A model generated the notes under the pieces. The model did no database searches. It was not told where the DNA came from and saw nothing but the letters and a program-made list of their open reading frames with translations. 64,000 bases of DNA from positions 163,827 through 227,826 of the forward strand of contig NZ_JACCBX010000002.1 of the NCBI RefSeq assembly GCF_013409995.1, given 5' to 3'. The stretch's first letter is position 1; the number at the start of each line of letters is the position of its first letter. Positions 1 through 9,374 of this stretch are shown in pieces. The DNA comes from Neobacillus driksii (GTDB lineage Bacteria > Bacillota > Bacilli > Bacillales > Cytobacillaceae). A program made the translations under genes and the position numbers.

Positions 1-1074
1 GGCTGCATCGACCGCTTGGAAAAATAACCGTACATTTTCATCATTTCCACTGATGATTGCTTCTGAATGCTTCGTTCCATACTTGTCGATATGTTGAATG
101 GCTTCCTTCACACTCTTTACCAATTTCACGGCTAGAATCGGTGCTAAAAATTCGTTCTGCCAGTCCTCTTCAACGGCAATTTTTACAAAAGGGTATTGCG
201 CTGCCAGCTCTTCATCCCCTCTAAGCTCCACTCCTTTTTCCTTTAAGGAATGAACGATCTCTGATATATGTGGCCAATCCTCGTGAAGAATAAGGGATTC
301 AGCCGCATTACAAACAGAAGGACGGTGTAATTTTGCATTAATCGTAATATCAATAGCCATTTGCTTTTCTGCAGTCTCATCAATAAATATATGACAATTC
401 CCAACACCCGTTTCAAGCACAGGTACAGTCGCATTTTGAATAACCGATTGAATCAAACCTGCACCTCCTCGGGGAATCAGAACGTCAAGATATTGATTTA
501 GTTTAAACATTTGCGAAGCTGTTTCCCTGCTCGTATCCTCAAGCAGTTGAACGGCATCGGCTGGTATTTTACTATCTGCTAAAGCCTCACGCATTACTTT
601 CACAAGTGCCTTATTAGAGTAAAGAGCCGAAGTACTTCCTCTTAAAAGAACAGCATTTCCCGCTTTTAAGCAAAGACTGCCTGCGTCCACCGTTACATTC
701 GGACGCGCTTCATACACCATTCCGATGACACCAAGCGGAACACGAACGGTATGAATCTGTAACCCATTCGGACGATCCCAAGCTTCAATCGTTTCTCCGA
801 TTGGATCTTCAAGTACAATCAATTGGCGAATCCCTTCTACAATCTGCTCGATTCTTTCTTCCGTAAGCAATAACCGATCCAACAAAGAAGGCGAAAATCC
901 TTTTTCCTCTCCTGCTGCAATATCTTTAGCATTTTCAGTAAGGATCAATTCTTTCTCTGTCAATAATCGGTCAGCCATTTTTGCTAAAGCTTCATTTTTC
1001 TCCTCCGTAGTGAGAACAGCAAGAACCTTTGATGATGATCTTAGTTTTACAGCTTTTTCTAATAATTCACTCAT
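1..1074 (-). CDS. proA: Gamma-glutamyl phosphate reductase, C-terminus cut by window edge
   Basis: Second step of proline synthesis: NADPH-dependent reduction of gamma-glutamyl phosphate to glutamate semialdehyde in the cytoplasm. The 358 visible codons start [16 protein letters not shown] and carry the aldehyde-dehydrogenase-like fold with the catalytic Cys at about residue 255 in [10 protein letters not shown], and the nucleotide-site stretch [15 protein letters not shown]. The family is usually about 415 residues, so roughly 57 residues lie beyond the left edge. The start codon lies only 8 nt after the proB stop, so the two genes form one operon read leftwards from the T-box leader. No damage is visible in the part that can be read. 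The identification is secure. Confidence 0.97.
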   Translation of the reverse strand, partial: MSELLEKAVKLRSSSKVLAVLTTEEKNEALAKMADRLLTEKELILTENAKDIAAGEEKGFSPSLLDRLLLTEERIEQIVEGIRQLIVLEDPIGETIEAWDRPNGLQIHTVRVPLGVIGMVYEARPNVTVDAGSLCLKAGNAVLLRGSTSALYSNKALVKVMREALADSKIPADAVQLLEDTSRETASQMFKLNQYLDVLIPRGGAGLIQSVIQNATVPVLETGVGNCHIFIDETAEKQMAIDITINAKLHRPSVCNAAESLILHEDWPHISEIVHSLKEKGVELRGDEELAAQYPFVKIAVEEDWQNEFLAPILAVKLVKSVKEAIQHIDKYGTKHSEAIISGNDENVRLFFQAVDAA

Positions 1075-1082
1075 AGTAAATT

Positions 1083-2195
1083 TCACTCCTCCGGCAAAAA
1101 GACCCAGTTATTTCGATGAATCACTTCTGCTCTTTTATTAATAGAAAAATTTTTCGTTTTCTCGCCAGGTAAACCTTTGACCATTTGAAGATTTTTTGCA
1201 GAATAATAGATTTGTCCTTTGCCAATCAATTCACCTCTTTGATTGTGAACCTCGACAACATCCATCGCATTAAAATCACCAATAACATTTGTAACACCAA
1301 CAGGCAGCAAACTTTTCCCATTTGTAACAATCGCCACTTCTGCACCGTCATCAATTTCGACAATGCCAGCAGTATGAGAATGAAAAGCAATCCATTGCTT
1401 TTTCTTTTGCATTTGTGTTTGGAAGGAGCCGCCAATATAAGTTCCGTCGCCTTTACCCTCTAAAATATTTAAGAGCTTTTCCTTTCCCTGTCCTTTCCCG
1501 ACAAAGACACTAACCCCGAAGGAAAGAGCTTTTTTCGCAGCAAGCAGCTTCGATTTCATTCCGCCTGTACCAACGGAGGATCCACTTCCTCCTGCAGCTT
1601 CAAGCAGTTCATCGTTAACCCTCGGAATAAAGTCATACTTCTTCGCGTCCTTCATCACTTTTGGATTACCGTCATATAAGCCATTTACATCTGTTAAGAT
1701 AATTAATGCATTCGCATGTAAAAACCCGCTTACAAGGGCAGACAGCATATCATTATCACCAAAGGTTAATTCCTCAATTGAAACAGAATCGTTTTCATTA
1801 ATAATCGGTATAACGCCCCTTTGAAGCAGCTCAGATATCGTATTGTAAAGATTGTGAAACCGCTCAAGGCTGTAAAAATCTTCTCTAGTTAATAGAATTT
1901 GGGCTGGGACTATACCAAACTCTTTAAATTGCAAATGATAATGCTGCATTAATAATCCTTGTCCGACTGCTGCTGCTGCCTGCTTCCCTGCTGTGGTTTT
2001 TGGCCGTGTCGGATACCCTAACGCCCCAAAACCTGCAGCAACTGCACCAGAAGAGATGAGTATGACATCGTGACCCTGTTCTTTTATACATGCCAGTGCT
2101 TCGACATGGTCACGAATTTTTTCTTCTGATATCGTACCTGAAGCTGTTGTTAATGAACTGCTCCCTATTTTTACAACCACGAGTTGTTTCTTCAT
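1083..2195 (-). CDS. proB: Glutamate 5-kinase
   Basis: Phosphorylates glutamate with ATP, the first and normally feedback-controlled step of proline synthesis. The 370-residue protein has an amino-acid-kinase domain (about 1-255: KIGSSSLT near residue 9, [16 protein letters not shown]) followed by a C-terminal PUA domain (about 275-360), the usual two-domain length. I chose the ATG at 2195 ([14 protein letters not shown]) because it matches the family start; the open frame continues upstream only through the leader terminator. It is the first gene after the proline T-box and is followed 8 nt later by proA, so the pair is anabolic and controlled by charged tRNA-Pro. Confidence 0.97.
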   Translation of the reverse strand: MKKQLVVVKIGSSSLTTASGTISEEKIRDHVEALACIKEQGHDVILISSGAVAAGFGALGYPTRPKTTAGKQAAAAVGQGLLMQHYHLQFKEFGIVPAQILLTREDFYSLERFHNLYNTISELLQRGVIPIINENDSVSIEELTFGDNDMLSALVSGFLHANALIILTDVNGLYDGNPKVMKDAKKYDFIPRVNDELLEAAGGSGSSVGTGGMKSKLLAAKKALSFGVSVFVGKGQGKEKLLNILEGKGDGTYIGGSFQTQMQKKKQWIAFHSHTAGIVEIDDGAEVAIVTNGKSLLPVGVTNVIGDFNAMDVVEVHNQRGELIGKGQIYYSAKNLQMVKGLPGEKTKNFSINKRAEVIHRNNWVFLPEE

Positions 2196-2212
2196 TTCCT
2201 CTAACCCCTCTA

Positions 2213-2463
2213 AAAAAAATAAAAAAACGACTCTTCTGTCCCTATAAAAAGGACGAAAGAGTCGTTTCCGCGGTACCACCTTCATTGATGCTTTTAGCAT
2301 CCACTTTGACTCCGTAACGAGGGAAAACGGCTTATGTTTTCATAAGCGGTGTGAAAAGGGCAGGTTCAATCTCTTTCGCGCGAGAAACCTTACAGCCTGT
2401 GGGTTTCACTCTCTTTCACGTTCACAAGTTTACTAATCCCTTACCATTAGCAATTTGTAATTT
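2213..2463 (-). promoter_or_regulatory. T-box riboswitch, proline specifier
   Basis: The minus strand carries the T-box core GGTGGTACCGCGG (2280-2268) just ahead of a terminator. The upstream part has the expected stem I parts: an AGAGAG segment near 2410, a GGCTG apical segment near 2397, and a specifier-side sequence TGAACCTGCCC whose CCT triplet (2364-2362) is a proline codon. Such leaders read the charging state of the cognate tRNA: uncharged tRNA-Pro pairs with both the specifier and the T-box and stabilises the antiterminator. This fits its place directly before proB-proA. The CCT assignment is my reading of the loop; the T-box core and terminator are unmistakable. Confidence 0.95.
2214..2267 (-). 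terminator. Leader terminator of the proBA T-box
   Basis: On the minus strand a 17-nt arm (2267-2251) pairs with a second arm (2241-2225) around a 9-nt loop, with one or two mismatches, and is followed by a U-rich run. It starts just after the T-box sequence and ends about 20 nt before the proB start, the standard position for a T-box terminator. It should form when tRNA-Pro is charged and stop transcription before proB. Confidence 0.93.
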
Positions 2464-2469
2464 TTACTT

Positions 2470-2498
2470 ATTATCTTAAGAAATGAGCAAATTGTCAA
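2470..2498 (-). promoter_or_regulatory. Sigma-A promoter of proBA
   Basis: Minus-strand TTGACA (2498-2493), a 17-nt spacer, then GATAAT (2475-2470): a near-consensus housekeeping promoter placed so that transcription starts near 2463, at the head of the T-box leader. Control is therefore expected mainly by attenuation. Confidence 0.88.
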
Positions 2499-2527
2499 GG
2501 ATGTTTTTTGAAAATTAAATCATTACT

Positions 2528-4777
2528 TTAGTTAATGTTATCTGTTACTAACTGTCCGATTAAATAATCGCATACCTTTTCTGAACTTAATTTTGCTGCA
2601 ATAAAGGGAGGCTGTAGCCCTTTTCCTCTTCCTAGCTGGAAACCGAGCCAGAGAATATGCTCATCAATGACAACAAACGGGAAGGAACACCCAGCCTCCT
2701 GCCATGAGTCAGCCTGTATTTCTGGAATTGGTTTCTCAGAAATAACGGTGAGTGTGGCGGACGGATTCCGATGAACTAAAACATTTGTCCATGACTCTGG
2801 TAAAACAATCGTTACTGGTAAAGAAATAACAATGGAAGAACGGGCATTTTCTATGTCTCTAAGCACCTTATCTAATTTTAGTGCATGGATCCACTTTAAA
2901 TTAGGATGCTGATTTCTAATCCAGGTGCCAATATCCTTTGTTCTCACACTTTGCTGATGTTTTTCTTGATGTTCAACCAACTGCCTAATCGTTTTTCTGT
3001 TATATACATGTTTACGGATAAAAGCGAGATTACAGACATGAATGAATTTTCCCTTTGTTCTTGTAATTGCCACATTTATGAGTCGTTCACTGTCTTTTCC
3101 TGTTAATAGCATTCCGGCTCGTTCCTGTGGATTGGAGTCTACTGTATCAAAGATCATCACATCTCTTTCACTGCCTTGAAAGCGGTGAACGGTGGCAGAA
3201 ACGATATCTGCCGTTAACCGTTCTTTTTCATATAAATCCTGCAGCAAGAGATCCATTAAATTTGCTTGTGCTCGGTAGGGTGTTACATACCCAATGGAAC
3301 GAGCACCGCCAAGATAGGATTCATGAATCAGTTGAAAAGAAATCAGAGCCTGCCATAGATTTGACCTGGAATTGGAACTTTTTTCAGTTATACAAAAAGC
3401 ACCCATATAACTTGTATCTAATAAGATGGCCGCCCGTCCCGGAAAAGGTGCATGTTCAACAATCCTCTTTCTACTACTGCTTACACTTTCATGGTCACCT
3501 ACAAGAGAATGATAAATGTATCGATTGGTAAAAGCAGATATATCTGGGTGCATCCTCCGCTGTTCTTTCAATAAGAATAAATGCGGATGGAGCTTACCCT
3601 CCTCCACCCAATCTGCCACACCCGCTCGATGAAAAACATCCTCTTTCAGCCATTTTGTTACGAGTGAGTCCCTGGACGAGGCTATAGGTGGTAATTGTTT
3701 AAAATCTCCGCATATAATGACTCTTTTACCAAGCGAAGCTGCAAATGCTGCCTGTGGTACATAAGCCATACTTGCTTCATCCACGATAACAACATCAAAA
3801 TCTTTCCCATATATCGCAGGATCACTTGCTGCTTTTGCAAGCGTTGCGCCCACCACAAGGGCATTTTTTACAAATTCTATTTCTTTTTGACGTATTTTTT
3901 CAAGCACTCTGGCAATCTTTTTCTCAAGTTCCAATAGTTGATTTGTATCTCTCTTACTAAAAGATCGGGCAATATCATGTTTTAGGTTTTTTCTTTCTTC
4001 TATTAAAGCATTTTTATCTTCTACGAGACTATGTTCCTGTTTCTGGAGGAGCTGACTGGTGGTAAGTGCTTCTTCGCTATCCTCTCCCACGCCGGTATTA
4101 GATCCATACCGAAGTACATCCCCTTCTTTGAAGCGGTCCTTCTTTTTAATAAAAGCTGAAATCTCACTGATTAATACATCTACTGCTTGGTTACTATGCG
4201 AAAGAATAAGTATCGTTTTTTCTTGAAAATATTTATTTGCAGCAACCCGTGCAAGTGTATAGGTTTTACCGGTTCCAGGCGGTCCCCACACAAAGGTGAC
4301 CGGGTTGTATTTTGAGCGCAGCACTAATTCATGGACATTGCTTTTAACCTTTTCAATGGGGTGTTTTGCTGACATTGAAGGGTTCATTAATCGGTTGACC
4401 CTTAAACGTTTCTGCTTGCTTTTGTTGACTTCATCTAACCGTTCGATGAGCTGCTCAAGCAGCTCCCAAGGATCATGATAGATATAGGCATCAGGGATTA
4501 AATCACCCAGCGATTGCTCTAATTGAACGATGATCCCCTTCCCTTCAGAAGAAAGGGTCCGTCCTCCCTGTTTTACGCCTCCCCATACAAGCGTAATAGA
4601 AGAACCAACTGGTATTTTTAATGAGAAGGCAGTATCAAAATAATAGGTAAATGTCCCATCGTTTGACAGCAGCCTGCCATTGGTCACTCTATATTTGTTA
4701 CTGCCATATTTTTTCAAGTAAAGTATTTCATTTTCAAGTGCCTGCTGCCACTCTTTCAAATAAACTGTCTTTGTCAT
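2528..4777 (-). CDS. DNA2/NAM7-type superfamily 1 helicase
   Basis: Large SF1 helicase of 749 residues. Visible motifs in order: Walker A GPPGTGKTYT (about 165-174), a charged coiled-coil-like insertion after motif Ia, motif II VDEAS, motif III GDFKQLPPI, motif IV region QRRMHPDIS, motif V/VI FQGSERDVMIF and VAITRTKGK. The last ~110 residues, after the helicase core, read like a degenerate PLD-type domain (FVVIDEHILWLGFQ) without a clear HKD signature. The ATG at 4777 is preferred over 4786 because AAAGGA lies 8 nt before it but touches the upstream ATG. It is monocistronic between the proBA promoter and a 400-nt gap. The role is unknown; the family acts on DNA or RNA. Confidence 0.85.
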   Translation of the reverse strand: MTKTVYLKEWQQALENEILYLKKYGSNKYRVTNGRLLSNDGTFTYYFDTAFSLKIPVGSSITLVWGGVKQGGRTLSSEGKGIIVQLEQSLGDLIPDAYIYHDPWELLEQLIERLDEVNKSKQKRLRVNRLMNPSMSAKHPIEKVKSNVHELVLRSKYNPVTFVWGPPGTGKTYTLARVAANKYFQEKTILILSHSNQAVDVLISEISAFIKKKDRFKEGDVLRYGSNTGVGEDSEEALTTSQLLQKQEHSLVEDKNALIEERKNLKHDIARSFSKRDTNQLLELEKKIARVLEKIRQKEIEFVKNALVVGATLAKAASDPAIYGKDFDVVIVDEASMAYVPQAAFAASLGKRVIICGDFKQLPPIASSRDSLVTKWLKEDVFHRAGVADWVEEGKLHPHLFLLKEQRRMHPDISAFTNRYIYHSLVGDHESVSSSRKRIVEHAPFPGRAAILLDTSYMGAFCITEKSSNSRSNLWQALISFQLIHESYLGGARSIGYVTPYRAQANLMDLLLQDLYEKERLTADIVSATVHRFQGSERDVMIFDTVDSNPQERAGMLLTGKDSERLINVAITRTKGKFIHVCNLAFIRKHVYNRKTIRQLVEHQEKHQQSVRTKDIGTWIRNQHPNLKWIHALKLDKVLRDIENARSSIVISLPVTIVLPESWTNVLVHRNPSATLTVISEKPIPEIQADSWQEAGCSFPFVVIDEHILWLGFQLGRGKGLQPPFIAAKLSSEKVCDYLIGQLVTDNIN

Positions 4778-5186
4778 TGTTTTCATCCTTTAATTACTCT
4801 AAATGTCAATTTACTATAGCATGTTTTAGCCAAAAAAATAAATCTAACTCGTAAAATTATGAATCTATGAATTATAAAATTTTTCTGCAGTGAAAAATTT
4901 CGACGTCCATTGTTCTCTTTGTCATATTTTAAAAAATAACCACGATAAAAAAATTGCTGTCAATGTGTAGGATAGAAAGGAATGTTCAAACTGTAAAATG
5001 AATAGTTATTTAGTACCAGCCGCACAAGGTTGAAAACTACAAACAGGTGAAAAAGGTCATTATTCCGAGAACGATTTGTGACTTTGGACCGGGTATCCCA
5101 CGAGTTAGATTCGGAATTTCTGTGGATATACATAGGTCATTTTACGTGGTAAAACCATTTCTCTACTATTGTTTAAGGAGGTAAAG
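4778..5186. other. 409-nt gap between divergent genes
   Basis: AT-rich divergent region that must carry promoters for the helicase (leftwards) and the multicopper oxidase pair (rightwards). I see no open frame worth calling and no convincing hairpin. A possible TTGTCA element near 4920 lacks a good -10 partner. The only clear signal is the AAGGAGG ribosome site at about 5175-5181 for the downstream gene. Confidence 0.5.
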
Positions 5187-6593
5187 ATGAAACGAAGAGA
5201 TTTTGTTAAATATGCGGGAGGCGGTCTTGCGGCGTTAGTTGTAGGAAGTGTGATGCCTGCGTGGATATCCAATAATTCACTTTTTGCTGTTAAACAGGTA
5301 CAGGAACTCAACTTTACCATTACAGACGCTATAAAAGACATGGTTACACATAATTCTATTAACCAAGCACAATGTTACTTTTGGTTGTACAAAGAGGCTA
5401 ATTTTCCTGCAGAAGTCCCTGGACCTCATATTTTCACAACGGAAGGAAGTCTCATTAAGGTTTCAATCACAAATGGACTTGATGAGCCACATGCTTTTTT
5501 CATACAGGGGATGGTAAACAGTGGTCCAATTGCACCTGGAGCGACAAAAAATATCGAATTTGTTGCTTCAAAAACTGGGACCTTTTTATATTACGATAAT
5601 CTAAATGCACCAGTAAACCGAATTATGGGGCTGCATGGCGCCTTGGTTGTCATGCCAAATGCGGCAGTTTCTGGGCATAAATCCACACCTTACGCTGCTC
5701 CTACAACTGCTGTACAACAGCTTTTTGATGATTTTGGAACGACCTCACACTTTCCAGGATTATCTTGGGAAGATGGTGACGATTCAACACATACACCACC
5801 ATTTAGACAATATGTGTGGATCCTCCATGCGGTCAGCTCCCGTTTATTTGCGGAAGTCGGAAACTACCCTCCAGGAAGAGACTATCCCGCAGCACAATTT
5901 ATCAGTGCGTATCAACGAGATCGGTACAGGTCAGATGGTTTGAATCGTAAACCAGACTTTTTTACGATAAATGGTCAATCAGGATGGTTTGCAGCACATA
6001 ACCCATATATAACTCCGAGCCATAGGGTTGGGGAACCAGCTGTCATTCGAATTATAAATACTGGCCTATCCCTTCATTCCCTGCACATTCATGCCAATCA
6101 TGTCTATGTAACGGGAGTAAATGGTGTTGTTCAAACAAATCCCCATTGGATAGATACTTATACAGTCAAACCGCTTGATGTAATCGAATGGGTGGTTCCT
6201 TTTACAAGACCGCCTGATGTTCCTAATGAGCGTGGTATCGGTCTTGCTGATAAACCGCTCATTTCCATCGCAAATCCGGCTATCAAAGGATCGGTTCCAC
6301 ACCCTGTCTGGCCGCCAACAGGGGAGTTGAACACCCACTTCCCGAAAATTGGAACGAAAACAGGAGATCTTGATATTTCTGTTCCATTATCACCAATTTG
6401 TTACCCAATGCATGACCACTCAAAGACCAGTCAATCGGCACAAGGTGGAAACTATGGTATGGGTATGATGAGTGGATTAGATTTCATTGGTGATCGAAAC
6501 ACACCTGGTGGAGTCACAACATTCCCTGGTGCTGGAATGAATCACGGTCCTCATGAGACAGCTCCTGCAGCTGGGCATGAAGGACAGCATTAA
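5187..6593 (+). CDS. Tat-exported multicopper-oxidase-like protein with domain-3 motifs only
   Basis: 468-residue cupredoxin protein with a twin-arginine signal (MKRRDFVKYAGG, then a hydrophobic segment to about residue 27), so folded export is expected. The ATG at 5187 follows AAGGAGG by 5 nt. The first cupredoxin domain (about 80-157) has lost the usual ligand motifs: HWHG is replaced by HAFFIQG (102-108) and the HxH by YYDN (135-138). The C-terminal domain keeps HSLHIH (297-302) and a motif in the place of HCHxxxHxxxGM that reads CYPMHDH (405-411), with Asp where the type-1 copper Cys normally sits. The tail is rich in His, Gly and Met. It lies 53 nt before a second oxidase-like gene whose motifs are complementary. 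Substrate is unknown. Confidence 0.82.
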   Translation: MKRRDFVKYAGGGLAALVVGSVMPAWISNNSLFAVKQVQELNFTITDAIKDMVTHNSINQAQCYFWLYKEANFPAEVPGPHIFTTEGSLIKVSITNGLDEPHAFFIQGMVNSGPIAPGATKNIEFVASKTGTFLYYDNLNAPVNRIMGLHGALVVMPNAAVSGHKSTPYAAPTTAVQQLFDDFGTTSHFPGLSWEDGDDSTHTPPFRQYVWILHAVSSRLFAEVGNYPPGRDYPAAQFISAYQRDRYRSDGLNRKPDFFTINGQSGWFAAHNPYITPSHRVGEPAVIRIINTGLSLHSLHIHANHVYVTGVNGVVQTNPHWIDTYTVKPLDVIEWVVPFTRPPDVPNERGIGLADKPLISIANPAIKGSVPHPVWPPTGELNTHFPKIGTKTGDLDISVPLSPICYPMHDHSKTSQSAQGGNYGMGMMSGLDFIGDRNTPGGVTTFPGAGMNHGPHETAPAAGHEGQH

Positions 6594-6646
6594 ACGATTG
6601 CATCTTATGATAATAAATAATAGGAATAAATCAAAGGAGTAATGCT

Positions 6647-7959
6647 ATGTCTTTTACGAATCCTGTACATCGGATTGCACGCAGGTCAGTGGTTGGTCAT
6701 GAGGGTGAATGGGTAAAGTCGTTCGATCCTCCACAAGAGAGTCCGCCAACTCCTGAGCTTTTGATTCCAACGAATCCAGTACCTAAGTTTGTTGCAGAAT
6801 CTATACCAGGTGCTACCATGCAAATACCAAATAATCAAAGAGTCCACCTTATGCACGGCAGAGACCTTACGATGTGGGACTGCAGAAAGATAAGATTCTT
6901 CCTAATTAGTAACCCTGATGTTCCAGAGACATCGGAAGGAACCTTTCCTGGTCCTACGATACGGGTACCCCGCGGTGTAGTTTTTCATAGTTATGTTGAA
7001 GCACACGGTCAGCCTGCACATACAATACATTGGCATGGAATCGAGCCTACTGCGATGAATGATGGAGTTGGACACACCTCTATGGAGTTGGGTCAATACA
7101 CGTATCAGTGGCAGCCAAATCATATCGGAAGTTATTTTTATCATTGCCATCGAAGCACGATTCAGCATTTCGACTTTGGATTATATGGGTTTTTGATTGT
7201 CGAGCCGCCCGATGCCTATGACGCTAGTGATGGCAAAAGTGTTGGCGGATATCCACGCCGGACAGCTGGAACCTAGCGAAATATCCAACTTTCCCTGGGT
7301 TTATTGGCGGCAACCTTGAGAGTGGTGATCCGCATGCCATGACTGTTCCTTATGATGTGGAAGCTCTTTGGGTTATTGATGACATTGACTCAGTTTGGCG
7401 TGAGCAAGCTGATCATGCGCATCAGACTTTCCCAAAGATGGGTGATGAACCTGGAGTCAATGATGATTTTCACGAAAATGACAGCGGAAGTTATGATTTC
7501 TTTGCCTTTCATGATTACAATCCGGATTACTTTGTCGTTACCGGGGTTAATTTCCCAGGACGCATTGGCAGTAAGGTATCGATCCGCCCTGGATTAACGG
7601 TTCCTGCGGGGTTAAATAGCGGTGTGGCTGGAATGCAGATTTCTATTAACGCCAGGAGAAATGAGACGATCCTTGTCCGATTATTATGTGCAGCCTATAC
7701 AAAAATTAAGATTACCTTTCCAGTCGATGTCGTGGTTATAGCAGTAGACGGTCGGTCTCTGGGTGTACCTCCATTTGGCCGTTACAATGAACCATATACC
7801 ATTAGCACTGGAACTCCGATTGAAATGTCAACTGCCCAGAGGATGGATGTCCTAATTAGGTCTAGCAGATCTCTAAGCTCATATGGTCAGATCGAATATA
7901 GACATCACTTGAGCGATGCATTTCTTTTAAACGGAAGAATACCAATTGTGATAAAATAA
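6647..7959 (+). pseudogene. Multicopper-oxidase-like gene with domain-1 motifs, frameshifted
   Basis: Two reading frames together encode about 438 residues of a cupredoxin protein. The first part (6647-7276) has the domain-1 copper motifs HTIHWHG (H128, H130) and YFYHCH (H166, H168). It ends at a TAG at 7274-7276, but the next frame continues the family sequence from about 7261 (DSWNLAKYPTFPGF) to 7959. One missing base around 7245-7262 (for example a G in the CCGGAC stretch) would restore the frame. The second half reads as a middle cupredoxin domain, and no domain-3 HPxHxH or HCH motif follows. No signal peptide is visible. An internal ATG at 7339 could only give a fragment. It shares an operon with the Tat-exported partner upstream. 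The break may be real or a sequencing error. Confidence 0.8.
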
Positions 7960-7998
7960 AAGAGTCCTAAGTGTTTCTGACACTTAGGACTCTTTTAT
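7956..7998. terminator. Bidirectional terminator
   Basis: Perfect 19-bp inverted repeat (7956-7974 with 7980-7998) around a 5-nt loop, with A-rich and T-rich flanks on both sides. It closes the multicopper oxidase pair on the plus strand and the pyrimidine cluster on the minus strand. Confidence 0.95.
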
Positions 7999-8000
7999 GC

Positions 8001-9356
8001 TTATTTGATTTTCTTTAAGCTTTCACTAACAGTCTTAATAATGAAATGGATATCTTCCTGCTTGATAGTTAATGGCGGTGATAATGTTAATACGTTATTG
8101 TATCCAGCAACAGTTGCTCCGTTTTTACCTATTAATAACCCTTCCTGTTTGCAGTTGGCAATTACTTGATTAACTAGCGTTACATCTAAAGGTTCCTTCG
8201 TCTTCTTATCCTTCACTAATTCAATTCCAACCAATAATCCCTTTCCACGTACATCCCCTACATATGGATGATCTTGCAGAAGATTAGTTAATTCATTGAC
8301 AACTTGTTCACCAAGGTCACGCGAGCGGTCAAATAGGTTTTCTTTTTCCATAATTTCTAGGTTTTTTAATGCCAAGGCACAAGCAGCTGGATTGCCGCCA
8401 AAGGTGTTCACATGGCGGAAGTAATCATATTCTTCCGTTCCTTTAAAGGCTTCGTAAATTTCTTTCCGTACGGCTGTTGCGGATAACGGAAGGTACGCAC
8501 TCGTAATCCCTTTCGCCATTGTAATAATGTCAGGCTTAACATCGTAGTTCATAAAGCCAAAAGCTTTTCCAGTTCGCCCAAAGCCGCAGATGACTTCATC
8601 TACAATTAGTAGAGCACCATGTTTGTCACAAACCTCTTTGGCTGCCTTCATATATCCTTCAGGCGGCACTAGGATTCCCCCGCCCGTAATAATAGGCTCC
8701 ATAATCATCGCTGCTATCGTTTCGCTCAGCTCCCACGTCATGGTCCGGTCGATTTCTTTTACCGATGAAAGTTCCCTTGGATCACTTACATTCACATCAT
8801 CCCGATAAGAATCTGGCGGAGAAACATGAATGAATCCTGGAGCGAGCGGCTCATATTTATATTTTCTTTGTGCCTGACCTGTTGCTGCTAGAGCCCCCAT
8901 TGAATTCCCATGATAGCCACGATAACGGGATATTATTTTGTAACGATTAACATCCCCTTTTTGCTGATGATATTGACGGACGATTTTAAAAGCCGTTTCA
9001 TTCGCCTCTGAACCGCTGTTTGAGAAAAAGATGACGTATTCATCGCCAAGCATCTCATTTAATTTTTCAGCCAGTTTGATAGCTGGGATATGGCTTTGCG
9101 TCAGTGGAAAATAAGCCATTTCCTTTAGCTGTTCATACGCTGCCTCGGCAAGCTCTGTTCTTCCATAGCCTACATTCACACACCATAAGCCAGCCATACC
9201 ATCTAAATAACGCTTTCCATTGGCATCGGTTACCCAAGAACCTTCTGCTTTGGTGGCAACTATAGTTGCATTGGGATTATAAGGTTTCATAGAATGCCAT
9301 AAATATTTATCATCCTGTGCCAGTAATTCTTCATGCGGACGACCTGTTTGAACCAT
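8001..9356 (-). CDS. Class III aminotransferase, probably beta-alanine--oxo-acid
   Basis: 451-residue PLP enzyme of the omega-aminotransferase group. Features: SNSGSEANETAFK (PLP phosphate binding), YHGNSMGALAATG, the Asp of VDEVICGFGRTG, and the Schiff-base lysine in MAKGITSAY. Family members move the amino group of beta-alanine or similar omega-amines to pyruvate or 2-oxoglutarate. It is last in the pyrimidine cluster, 18 nt after a malonate-semialdehyde-type dehydrogenase, so it would turn beta-alanine from uracil breakdown into malonate semialdehyde. The start has a strong AGGAGG-like site. The substrate is inferred from context; other omega-amines are possible. Confidence 0.88.
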   Translation of the reverse strand: MVQTGRPHEELLAQDDKYLWHSMKPYNPNATIVATKAEGSWVTDANGKRYLDGMAGLWCVNVGYGRTELAEAAYEQLKEMAYFPLTQSHIPAIKLAEKLNEMLGDEYVIFFSNSGSEANETAFKIVRQYHQQKGDVNRYKIISRYRGYHGNSMGALAATGQAQRKYKYEPLAPGFIHVSPPDSYRDDVNVSDPRELSSVKEIDRTMTWELSETIAAMIMEPIITGGGILVPPEGYMKAAKEVCDKHGALLIVDEVICGFGRTGKAFGFMNYDVKPDIITMAKGITSAYLPLSATAVRKEIYEAFKGTEEYDYFRHVNTFGGNPAACALALKNLEIMEKENLFDRSRDLGEQVVNELTNLLQDHPYVGDVRGKGLLVGIELVKDKKTKEPLDVTLVNQVIANCKQEGLLIGKNGATVAGYNNVLTLSPPLTIKQEDIHFIIKTVSESLKKIK

Positions 9357-9374
9357 GGCTCCGTCCCTCCTTTT

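Noticed and set aside
243..434. Open frame inside proA
   Set aside because: Same strand but different frame from the well-conserved proA coding sequence, with no family resemblance.
7274..7340. Programmed frameshift in the second multicopper oxidase
   Set aside because: No slippery heptamer or downstream stimulatory structure is visible at the junction.
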